Positions 26,402 to 34,081 of a stretch of DNA of 64,000 nt are shown in pieces (positions within the stretch are counted from its first letter, which is position 1; each line of letters begins with the position of its first letter). The stretch lies in contig NZ_KZ626867.1 in assembly GCF_002911015.1 (NCBI RefSeq), positions 1 to 64,000 of the forward strand, in the 5' to 3' direction. The position numbers and the translations under genes were made by a program. Origin of the DNA: Streptomyces populi. Its GTDB lineage: Bacteria; Actinomycetota; Actinomycetes; Streptomycetales; Streptomycetaceae. Under the pieces are notes generated by a model, which ran no database searches, was not told where the DNA came from, and saw only the letters and a program-made list of their open reading frames with translations.

Positions 26402-26547
26402 GCAAGCCCTCGACCACTCCGCAGCCCGCCCGCAGCCGCATCTCCAACTACTGCTGGGCCGAGCACCCGGACGGCGGCCAGCACTGCACGCTGCCCGCCG
26501 GGCACGCCGGGACGCACTGGCACGCGTACAGCAAGAAGAGCTGGTAG
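26398..26547 (+). CDS. small Cys/His protein
   Basis: 49 aa, ATG overlapping the upstream stop, with AAAGGAGG before it. Motif CWAEHPDGGQHCTLPAGHAG then THWH, an arrangement seen in many short Streptomyces phage and host proteins (C..H..C..H). It is the last gene of the element before the attachment junction. Confidence 0.6.
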   Translation: MSKPSTTPQPARSRISNYCWAEHPDGGQHCTLPAGHAGTHWHAYSKKSW

Positions 26548-26592
26548 ACCGCCCGCCCCGCACCCCGTGATCCAAGGGGGCGGGCGGGACCA

Positions 26593-26624
26593 GGCCCCGG
26601 CCGGACGCCGATCCGGCCGGGGCC
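26593..26624 (+). terminator. terminator at the right end of the element
   Basis: GGCCCCGGCCGG at 26593-26604 pairs with 26613-26624 around an 8-nt loop. It isolates the element's last operon from host sequence. Confidence 0.85.
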
Positions 26625-26709
26625 GTCATCATTTCGGGCCCACCTTGGATTCGAAGGCGATCTCGAACGTTCCGGAATCGCACCACAAAGCCGCAGGTCA
26701 GAGTGGGTT

Positions 26710-26783
26710 TTTCGGGATCCCGAAAGAACCTCATAGCAAGATTCTTTTAGTGGTGTCACAGACAGAGATTGGGGTTCCCGGAG
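26710..26783. other. attachment-site junction between element and tadA
   Basis: Host coding sequence of tadA is continuous up to about 26778 and then diverges. An intact TadA P-loop needs GGTGSGKTT, but here the frame changes to GGTGSGNP and stops at 26756-26758. A 16-bp palindrome TTTCGGGATCCCGAAA (26710-26725) lies about 50 bases inside the element. The crossover is likely within 26772-26783. The integrase gene must be left of the window. Integration inside a conserved coding gene suggests a serine integrase. Confidence 0.7.
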
Positions 26784-27619
26784 CCCGTGCCTCCGCTGAT
26801 GAGGAAGGACAACCGGGCGTCCAGCAGCGCTCTGAGCACCCGGTCCCCACCGGGCGGCACCGTGCCCGCCGTCACCAGCTCGTCGAGGGTGAACGCGCGC
26901 GGCCGTACGACACGCAGGGAGAGGCAGGTGGAACCGACGGCGACCGGCGGCAGCACCGCGTGCAGACGTGTTCCGTCCGGCAGCCTGGCGTCCACCCAGG
27001 GGCGGGCGTCGTCGAGTCTCCTGCCGGCCACCGCGGCGAGACGCTGCGCGAGGCGTCGTACGGCTGCCGTGTCCGGGAAGGACACGGAGGTCAGTTCCAG
27101 ACCGCCGCCGCGGTCCACCCAGACCCGGTCGGGCGCCGACACGAGCACGTCGGTCACCGACGGGTCGGCGAGCAGCGGTTCCAGAGGACCGCTGCCGACC
27201 AGTTCGGAGCGCAGACGCTCGGCCGTGCCGAGGACCTCGGCGTCTCCGAGCACCCGCCCCTGCTCGCGCAGCGCCTGTGCCACACGCGCGGGGGTGGGTT
27301 CGGATCCACTCTCGGCCAGCCATTGCCGCACGCCGTCCAGCAGTCCCACGCCTCGGTCCGGGCCGCTCCCGGTTCCGTACCGAGCCTCCGCTACCCCCGG
27401 CACGGAGACTGCGGGTCCGCCCCATGTCTCCGTCCGCCCGGAGCGGTACTGCCGGGTCCCGTCCCGCGCCGCGGCACGACCGGACAGGTGAAGCCCGGGT
27501 CCGTCCCGCGCCTCCGTCCGCCTTGGCGAGCGGCTCTCGTACGGGTCCCGGGGTCCGGGTCGCGTCCGGCCGTCGATTCCCGCGCCGCGGCCCGTGTCTC
27601 GGTTCGCGTCCCAGCTCAT
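26756..27619 (-). pseudogene. tadA: tadA/cpaF-type secretion ATPase, truncated by integration
   Basis: 287 codons remain: a disordered Arg/Gly/Pro-rich N-terminus (1-95), then the CpaF/TadA N-terminal domain (DGVRQWLAES, ELVGSGPLEPLLADPSVTD, RPWVDARLPDGTRLHAVLPP). Translation ends right after the first half of Walker A (ISGGTGSGNP). The nucleotide-binding core, Walker B and C-terminus are missing, so the ATPase cannot work. It overlaps ssd by four bases. TadA powers tight-adherence pilus-like assembly. The remaining 3' part should lie at the left end of the element. Confidence 0.88.
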
Positions 27620-28710
27620 ACGCCCCCTCCTTCGACCGGAACCCGCTCCCAGAAGGCCGTGCAGAACCGGGCCAGAGGCCCCTTCGCCGCGCTCCCGGGC
27701 GGCGGCCCGCCGTCCGGCGGGAAGGACTCCGTCGGCAGTTCGCCCACCAGGGGCAGGTCGAGCAGACGGGCGACCTCGCGGTCGTCGAGACCCGGCGCGC
27801 AGGGGCCGCGGACCACGATCCGTAGATCGCGCAGGACCATGCCGGCTGCGGACGCCACCCGCCCGGCCGCCGCGACGGAGCGCAGGTCGGCGGGCACCAC
27901 CAGCAGTCCCATGTCGAGCTGGGCGAGGATCTCGGCGACACCTTCGTCGATGCGGCGGGGCAGGTCGACGACCACCACACCACCGCGCCGCCTGGCGGCG
28001 GCCAGCACCGCGCGCACCGCTTGCGGGGGAACGGTGACCGCGTCGCTCCGGTCCCAGCTCAGAACGCGCAGGGCGTGCAGTTCCGGAAGGGACTCCTCCA
28101 GGGCGCCGCCGCCGACCCTGCCACGGGATGCCGCGAACGCCGGCCAGCGCAGTCCCTCGGCCGCCTCCCCGCCCAGGAGTACGTCGAGTCCGCCTCCGAG
28201 AGGGTCCGCGTCCACGAGCAGGGTGCGCTTCCCCTCGCGCGCCGAGGTGACGGCGAGCGCGCAGGCGAGCGTGGAGGCGCCGGCCCCGCCGCGGCCGCCG
28301 AGCACGCCGACGGTGAGAGCGGGCCGGCCGACTCCTTCGGCCACGTCGGCGATGCGGTCGACGAGCCATTGCTCGCCGTCCGGCAGCACCAGGACATGAT
28401 CGGCGCCGATCTCGACGGCACGCCGCCAGATTCCGGGATCGTCCTGGTCCCGGCCGACCAGCACCACTCCCCTTCTCCTCAGGGCGCCCCGCACGCGTCG
28501 TGCCGCGTCGTCGCCGACCAGGACGAGAGGCGCCGCCTCCCAGCTGGCCCTGTGTTCCGGAATCCCGTGATGGACCTCGGGCCGTGCGCCCGCCGCCGCG
28601 CACAGGCGCAACAGGTCGTCGAGGAGGTCGACGTCCTCGGTGACGATCAATGGCCCGCCCTGCCGCCCCTCGGCGGTGGGCGGCCGGTCGTGGGTGATGG
28701 CTCCCGCCAC
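27616..28710 (-). CDS. ssd: Ssd/CpaE-like septum-site MinD-type protein
   Basis: 364 aa from GTG 28708-28710, with GGAG five bases before. The N-terminal receiver-like half (GGPLIVTEDVDLLDDLL) is followed by a MinD/ParA-type ATPase half with a deviant Walker A (GGRGGAGASTLACALA) and Walker B-like GVVVVDLPR. Ssd homologues (Rv3660c in M. tuberculosis, from memory) affect septum placement. CpaE-like proteins localise Tad pili, so pairing with tadA is natural. Its partner is now broken by the element. Confidence 0.85.
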   Translation of the reverse strand: MAGAITHDRPPTAEGRQGGPLIVTEDVDLLDDLLRLCAAAGARPEVHHGIPEHRASWEAAPLVLVGDDAARRVRGALRRRGVVLVGRDQDDPGIWRRAVEIGADHVLVLPDGEQWLVDRIADVAEGVGRPALTVGVLGGRGGAGASTLACALAVTSAREGKRTLLVDADPLGGGLDVLLGGEAAEGLRWPAFAASRGRVGGGALEESLPELHALRVLSWDRSDAVTVPPQAVRAVLAAARRRGGVVVVDLPRRIDEGVAEILAQLDMGLLVVPADLRSVAAAGRVASAAGMVLRDLRIVVRGPCAPGLDDREVARLLDLPLVGELPTESFPPDGGPPPGSAAKGPLARFCTAFWERVPVEGGGV

Positions 28711-29280
28711 GATCTCCAGCCCCCTTCGCTGCTTCTTGCGCGGGGCCCTCCAGGGCCCCTTGATTCCCGCTCGTGTGAGGACCCGGCAAGCGGCCTCCAT
28801 ATGAGCGGCCGATACGAACCGGTCAAACGCGTCCGACAAACGGAACCGGCCATGAACTGGCCGCGAACGGAGCGCGTGAGAATCACGGTGCAGCGATCCC
28901 GGAAATCGTGTGGATCTTGGTCGAAAACTGTGGACAACTCGGCGGCTGTGAATATCGCCTTCACGCCTACCGGTGAACACTCAACGACTTCCGCAGAGCA
29001 TCCCGACGGCTACACACAGTGACGAGGCGCGAGTGCGCAAGGAGGGCGGAATCAACCGCGCCGGGAGGGCTTGGGGGTCGCACGGAAGGGGAAAAACCCG
29101 TCCGGACATGCGACGACCCCCGCCGGGGGGGAGAGCGGGGGTCGTCCCCACGGCCGACTCGGGGGGGGAGGAGTCGGACCGGGTTAGCACGGTCGCGAAC
29201 GATCCGTGACTTCCATGGTGTACCCGAGAGCCTTCTCAGGCAAACCCACACGCCTCACCTTACGCCGAATGGTGGGCCCT
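28711..29280. other. divergent control region between ssd and the HAD gene
   Basis: 570 bp without a convincing gene. It contains TGTGGACAA at 28930-28938 (a DnaA-box complement) and, further right, two hairpins at 29112-29146 and 29154-29177. Promoters for both divergent genes should lie here, but none matches consensus clearly. Confidence 0.5.
29112..29146 (+). terminator. leader hairpin upstream of the HAD gene
   Basis: GACGACCCCCGC (29112-29123) pairs with GCGGGGGTCGTC (29135-29146) around 11 nt. A second stem, CCGACTC/GAGTCGG (29154-29177), follows. They may form an attenuator or stop a leader transcript. Confidence 0.6.
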
Positions 29281-30114
29281 ATGCTCAACCTCGTGGAAAA
29301 CCACTCCTTGCCTCGTACAGCGGCCTTCTTCGACCTGGACAAGACGGTCATTGCGAAGTCGAGCACGCTCACCTTCAGCAAGTCGTTCTACCAAGGCGGA
29401 CTGATCAACCGCAGGGCGGCCTTGCGCACCGCATACATCCAGTTCGTGTTCCTGGCGGGCGGCGCCGACCACGACCAGATGGAACGGATGCGCAAGTACC
29501 TGTCCTCGATGTGCCGCGGCTGGAACGTCCAGCAGGTCAAGGAGATCGTCGCCGAGACGCTGCACGACCTCATCGACCCGATCATCTACGACGAGGCCGC
29601 GTCGCTCATCGAACAGCACCACAGGGCCGGCCGGGACGTCGTGATCGTGTCCACGTCCGGCGCCGAGGTCGTCGAGCCGATCGGCGAGCTGCTCGGCGCC
29701 GACCGCGTCGTGGCGACCCGCATGGTCGTCGGCGAGGACGGCTGCTTCACCGGGGAGGTGGAGTACTACGCCTACGGACCGACGAAGGCCGAGGCGATCA
29801 AGGAGCTGGCCGCGTCCGAGGGGTACGACCTGGCCCGCTGCTACGCCTACAGCGACTCGGCGACCGATCTGCCGATGCTGGAGTCCGTCGGGCACCCGCA
29901 CGCGGTGAATCCGGACCGCACGCTGCGCCGCGAGGCGGTCACCCGCTCGTGGCCCATCCTGGACTTCCACCGCCCGGTCCGGCTGAAGCAGCGACTGCCC
30001 GGCCTGTCCGTACCTCCCCGCCCCGCCCTCGTCGCCGCGGCCGCGATAGGAGCGGCGGCGGCCACGGCGGGACTCGTCTGGTACGCCAGCCGGCGTCGCG
30101 CGACGGCGGTGTGA
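29281..30114 (+). CDS. HAD-IB family phosphatase (SerB-like)
   Basis: 277 aa from ATG 29281 (ATG 29269 is possible). Motif I FFDLDKTV (D18 nucleophile, D20), motif II VIVSTSG (S124/S126), a Lys in GPTKAEAI and motif IV YSDSATD (D192/D196) make a complete HAD active site of the phosphoserine-phosphatase-like subgroup. A C-terminal hydrophobic helix (about 250-270) suggests membrane anchoring. Its homologue next to ssd in mycobacteria (Rv3661, from memory) has no firm substrate. Confidence 0.85.
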   Translation: MLNLVENHSLPRTAAFFDLDKTVIAKSSTLTFSKSFYQGGLINRRAALRTAYIQFVFLAGGADHDQMERMRKYLSSMCRGWNVQQVKEIVAETLHDLIDPIIYDEAASLIEQHHRAGRDVVIVSTSGAEVVEPIGELLGADRVVATRMVVGEDGCFTGEVEYYAYGPTKAEAIKELAASEGYDLARCYAYSDSATDLPMLESVGHPHAVNPDRTLRREAVTRSWPILDFHRPVRLKQRLPGLSVPPRPALVAAAAIGAAAATAGLVWYASRRRATAV

Positions 30115-30299
30115 GCCGTCACGCGCGCGTGACGACCCCATTGAAGTCCACTTCTCACCGTTTTGAACCTAAAAGTAAAGAAGTACGGTCAGGGGTTTCG
30201 CTTCCTCGGGACCTGGAGTACAAAGGGTTTAACGGCCCGCGAGACCAAGGACATCCGAGAGGATCACCTTCAAACGCATTCAGGCCCCACGGACCGAGC

Positions 30300-30410
30300 A
30301 TGGACATCGAGCACCCACGCGACGTCGACCCGTCGATTACGGGCCAGCCGCACCAGGTGGCGGGCAGAAGTTCCCGACCTGATGGGCAACACTTCGAGGA
30401 CGCTTGGTAA
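30300..30410 (+). CDS. possible 36-aa protein or small RNA unit
   Basis: A 36-codon frame (ATG 30300) ending in GQHFEDAW lies between an AT-rich promoter-like region (TTGAAC near 30161) and a strong terminator at 30427-30454. The ribosome site is weak. The compact promoter-to-terminator unit of about 270 nt could instead encode a small RNA. Not recognised. Confidence 0.4.
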   Translation: MDIEHPRDVDPSITGQPHQVAGRSSRPDGQHFEDAW

Positions 30411-30426
30411 CCCGGTGAACATGCCA

Positions 30427-30454
30427 GCGGCGGTACGAGAACTCGTACCGCCGC
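30427..30454. terminator. strong terminator with T-tract
   Basis: GCGGCGGTACGAG (30427-30439) pairs with 30442-30454, followed by AACCCTTTT. It can stop the small + strand unit and, on the other strand, the Fic-like gene ending at 30482. Confidence 0.88.
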
Positions 30455-30481
30455 AACCCTTTTCCGGGCGTCCCGCACCTT

Positions 30482-31306
30482 TTACGCGGCGCCCCGCTGC
30501 AGCGCCTCGCAGACCGCCGCGGACTCCCTGGCGCCCAGCTCGACGGCCCGGCCGCAGTGCGCGATCCAGGCGGCCATGCCGTCCGGGGTGCCGGAGACGT
30601 ACCCGTCCAGCGCCGCGAGATAGGCCGCCCGGCCGAGTTCCGCGTGGCCGACCTCCGCCGGACAGATGGACTTCGGGTCGAGACCGCTGCCGATCAGGAC
30701 GATGCGCTCGGCGGCGCGCGCGACCAGCCCGTTATGGGAGGCGAAGGGCCGCAGCGCGATGAGTTCGCCGTGGACGACGGCCGCCGTGACCAGGGCCGGG
30801 GCGGAACCGCCCGCGATGATCAGCTGGGACAGTCCTTCGAGCCGGCCGGCGACCTCGTCCGCGTCCGGCAGCGGCAGTTCCACCAGGGGCTCGTCCGCCT
30901 CCTCCCCGGCACGCCTCGGCCGGCCCACCGCGTCGCCCCGGTCGGCCGCGGCCACCAGGTGGAGCCGGGCCAGGACGCGCAGGGGCGACTGCCGCCAGAT
31001 GGACAGGAGCTGGCCCGCCTCGGCGGTCAGCCGCAGGGCGGCGCCGATCGTGCGGTCCTCCTCCTGCGCGCTGAAGTCGGTGCGTCGGCGCACCTCTTCG
31101 AGGGCCCAGTCGGCACCGGACAGCGCCGCGGAACCACGGGCCCCGCGCAGCGCGGCCTCTGACGTGATCTCGTTGCTGCGGCGGCGCATGATCCGGTGTC
31201 CGTAGACCCGGTCCACGGCCTTGCGCACGGACTCCACGGAATCGGCCACCCCGGGAAGTGAACCGAGGGCCGCGAGCGGATCGGCGGTCGCACCTGTCGT
31301 ACTCAT
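30482..31306 (-). CDS. Fic-like protein with degenerate active site
   Basis: 274 aa from ATG 31304-31306. The helical core matches Fic/DOC domains (VTAAVVHGELIALRPFASHN), but the HPFxxGNGR motif reads RPFASHNGLVAR: the catalytic His is Arg, and the GNGR loop is altered. AMP transfer is therefore unlikely unless chemistry differs. Streptomyces genomes often label this gene an oxidoreductase. It is divergent from the CooC-like gene, with only about 100 bp between them. Confidence 0.7.
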   Translation of the reverse strand: MSTTGATADPLAALGSLPGVADSVESVRKAVDRVYGHRIMRRRSNEITSEAALRGARGSAALSGADWALEEVRRRTDFSAQEEDRTIGAALRLTAEAGQLLSIWRQSPLRVLARLHLVAAADRGDAVGRPRRAGEEADEPLVELPLPDADEVAGRLEGLSQLIIAGGSAPALVTAAVVHGELIALRPFASHNGLVARAAERIVLIGSGLDPKSICPAEVGHAELGRAAYLAALDGYVSGTPDGMAAWIAHCGRAVELGARESAAVCEALQRGAA

Positions 31307-31407
31307 GAGTACGACATTACGCACCCCTGGCTCGCACCCCACGATGGAGTGGTCTTCTTCACGCGGCGCGAGCACGTGGAGCGACCATCGCACTACTCTT
31401 GGTGAAC

Positions 31408-32388
31408 ATGAAAATTGCTTTCGTCGGGAAGGGCGGCAGTGGCAAGACCACTCTGTCGTCGCTCTTCATCCGCCACCTCGCCGCCGCGGGGGCACCTGTC
31501 GTCGCCGTGGACGCCGACATCAACCAGCACCTGGGGGCCGCGCTCGGACTCGAGGAGACGGAGGCCGCGGCACTCCCCGCCATGGGCGAGCGGCTGCCCC
31601 TCATCAAGGACTACCTGCGCGGCTCCAACCCGCGCATCGCGTCCGCCGAGACGATGATCAAGACGACCCCGCCCGGGGCGGGTTCCCGGCTGCTGCGGGT
31701 CGACGAGACCAATCCGGTGTACGACGCCTGCGCCCGGCCGGTGGAACTCGACGGCGGCGTCGTCCGTTTGATGGTCACCGGCCCGTTCACCGAGGCCGAT
31801 GTGGGAGTGGCCTGCTACCACTCCAAGACCGGCGCGGTGGAACTCTGCCTGAACCACCTCGTCGACGGCCCGGGCGAGTACGTCGTCGTCGACATGACGG
31901 CGGGCTCCGACTCCTTCGCCTCCGGCCTGTTCACCCGCTTCGACATCACGTTCCTCGTCGCCGAACCGACCCGGAAGGGAGTGTCCGTCTACCGCCAGTA
32001 CAAGGAGTACGCCCGCGACTTCGGCGTCACCCTGAAGGTCGTCGGCAACAAGGTGCAGAACCAGGACGACATCGACTTCCTGCGAGCGGAGGCCGGTGAC
32101 GACCTCCTGGTCACGGTCGGGCACTCGGACTGGGTGCGCGCCATGGAGAAGGGCCGCCCGCCCCGGTTCGAGGCCCTGGAAGAGACCAACCGGCGCTCGC
32201 TGCACACCTTGCGGGCCGCCGCCGACGCCACGTACGGGCTGCGCGACCGGGAGCGGTACACGCGTCAGATGGTGCAGTTCCACCTGAAGAACGCCGTCGG
32301 CTGGGGCAACGCCAGGACCGGGACCGACCTCGCCGAGCAGGTCGACCCCGGTTTCGTGCTCGGCGAAAACCCCCTGGCCACCGCGTGA
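31408..32388 (+). CDS. CooC/MinD-like P-loop ATPase
   Basis: 326 aa from ATG 31408; a -10-like TACTCT about 10 bases upstream and no ribosome site suggest a leaderless mRNA. Walker A is the deviant GKGGSGKTT at 7-15, switch region VDADINQHL, and VVDMTAGSDSF as Walker B. This group includes CooC (nickel insertion), but no cysteine metal site is present near the dimer interface, so the client is unknown. Confidence 0.75.
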   Translation: MKIAFVGKGGSGKTTLSSLFIRHLAAAGAPVVAVDADINQHLGAALGLEETEAAALPAMGERLPLIKDYLRGSNPRIASAETMIKTTPPGAGSRLLRVDETNPVYDACARPVELDGGVVRLMVTGPFTEADVGVACYHSKTGAVELCLNHLVDGPGEYVVVDMTAGSDSFASGLFTRFDITFLVAEPTRKGVSVYRQYKEYARDFGVTLKVVGNKVQNQDDIDFLRAEAGDDLLVTVGHSDWVRAMEKGRPPRFEALEETNRRSLHTLRAAADATYGLRDRERYTRQMVQFHLKNAVGWGNARTGTDLAEQVDPGFVLGENPLATA

Positions 32389-32482
32389 GCGGCCGCCCGG
32401 CACGAAGCGCTGCCACGGGTTGAGCCGCAGGACGGCCGCGAACACCACGACGGCCTGAGCGACAGGACCGCCCGGGGCACCG

Positions 32483-33754
32483 CTAGGGCTTGACCGCCGG
32501 CGCCCCGGGGACGCCCTTCGGGGCCGGAGCCGGGCGGCGGGCGAGGAAGGACGCCCAGCCCCGCTTCGGCACCTCGCCCACCTGGAGGCCGCGCAGTTTG
32601 CCGAGGGTGGCCGGGTCCTGGGCGTCGAGCCAGTCGGCCAGCTGCCGGAAGGAGACACAACGCACCTCGGCCCTGGTGCAGACGCGTTCGACGACCTCGT
32701 CGACGGCACGCATGTAGGTGCCGCCGTTCCACGACTCGAAGTGGTTGCCGATGATCAACGGCGCCCGGTTGCCTTCGTAGGCACGGTCGAAGCCCCCCAG
32801 CAGTCCGTCACGCATCTGGTCGCCCCAGAGCTTCCACTTGCCCGGATCGCCCTGGGTCCGCGTGCCCGACTGGCCGACCATGAAGTTGTAGTCCATGGTG
32901 AGCTGTTCGTAGGAGTGCCCCGGGAAGGGAACGAGCTGCATCGACAAATCCCACAGCCCCTCCTTCTTCCCGGGCCAGACCTGGTGGCCGACGCCACTGG
33001 TGTCGTAGCGGAAACCCAGCTCACGGGCCGCCTTCATGAAGTTCTCCCGGCCCTCCAGACAGGGGGTGCGGGCGCCGATGAGTTCCTTGTCGTAGTCGAA
33101 GGGCAGCGAAGCCGCTCCTTTCAGGCCCGAGTTGGTCCTCCAGGACTTCACGAACGACTTCGCCTGGGCGATCTCGCTCTTCCAGTCCGCGACCGACCAC
33201 TGGCCGACCCCGGCCTCCGCACCGCAGAAGTGACCGTTGAAGTGCGTGCCGATCTCGTCGCCCTCCAGCCACGCACCGCGCAACTGCTCCACGGTGTCCG
33301 CGATGCCCCGCTCGTCGTTGAAGCCGATCTCCGAGCTGCCGGGTGAGTGCTGCGGCGGCCGGTACAGGTCGCGTTTGTCCTCCGGCAGCATGTACACGCC
33401 GCTCAGGAAGTACGTCATCGTCGCCTTGTTGGCCCTGGAGAGCTTCCGGAAGTGGGAGAAGAGCTTCTGGCCGTCCTCGCCCGCACCGTCCCAGGAGAAG
33501 ACGACGAACTGCGGCGGCCGCTGTCCGGGCTTCAGCCGTTCGGGTCGCGGCAGATGCGGCTGCGCCCCGGTGTACGAGGTGGAACCGTCGCCGATCGGAC
33601 GGACCGCCGCCCCGGGCGCCGGGGCCCCCGCGGCCTTCTTCGCGCCACGCGCGCCTTCCGGGGAAGTCGTGGTACCCCCTGCGCAACCGGCGAGCGCCGT
33701 GGCGCAGGCCGCGGCGAACGCCACACCCGTGGCGGTCCTCTGGGTGGCGGCCAT
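32483..33754 (-). CDS. secreted lipoprotein, polysaccharide deacetylase-like
   Basis: 423 aa from ATG 33752-33754, with GGAGG upstream. The N-terminus is a lipoprotein signal (AAACATALAGC lipobox near residue 23), followed by an Ala/Pro linker. Core motifs FVVFSWDGAGED, GNEIGTHFNGH-like EIGTHFNGHFC and FDYD...RTPCLEGREN follow the NodB fold, with Asp and His metal ligands. It probably acts on cell-wall or exopolysaccharide N-acetyl groups at the outer membrane face. Substrate unknown. Confidence 0.75.
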   Translation of the reverse strand: MAATQRTATGVAFAAACATALAGCAGGTTTSPEGARGAKKAAGAPAPGAAVRPIGDGSTSYTGAQPHLPRPERLKPGQRPPQFVVFSWDGAGEDGQKLFSHFRKLSRANKATMTYFLSGVYMLPEDKRDLYRPPQHSPGSSEIGFNDERGIADTVEQLRGAWLEGDEIGTHFNGHFCGAEAGVGQWSVADWKSEIAQAKSFVKSWRTNSGLKGAASLPFDYDKELIGARTPCLEGRENFMKAARELGFRYDTSGVGHQVWPGKKEGLWDLSMQLVPFPGHSYEQLTMDYNFMVGQSGTRTQGDPGKWKLWGDQMRDGLLGGFDRAYEGNRAPLIIGNHFESWNGGTYMRAVDEVVERVCTRAEVRCVSFRQLADWLDAQDPATLGKLRGLQVGEVPKRGWASFLARRPAPAPKGVPGAPAVKP

Positions 33755-34081
33755 CTTCCGCCCTCCTTCTCCTCGGTCGGGCAGCGCCGGTCGGGGTGCC
33801 GACGCTGCTGCGCACCGGCGGCGCCGCCAAGGTTTCACGGGACCGAGAAGAAATAAGTATGACAAGCCGACCAAAGGCCTATTTCACTCCAGAGAGTGAA
33901 TCAATGCCCCATTCGCCCCTATTTTCGACATTGGCCCTTTACTCTGCATTACGATCCATTTACCGAACGTTGAAAATCCCGCCGCTGCACGCCGTGACCC
34001 ACGGCCGCGACCCGCCCCCCGCCGCTTCGGACGGGGGATCACCTGTTCCGCGACCGCGCTGCCCCGGAGGAGACGGGAACC
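33755..34081. other. AT-rich promoter region of the SulP gene
   Basis: 327 bp between divergent genes. Bases about 33845-33975 are much richer in A/T (for example CATTACGATCCATTTACC) than the flanks, so promoters for both genes are expected. No clear -35/-10 pair or operator is readable. Confidence 0.5.

Noticed and set aside
28930..28938. Single DnaA-box-like TGTGGACAA
   Set aside because: One 9-mer is expected by chance and no second box or AT-rich unwinding region is nearby, so no origin is claimed.
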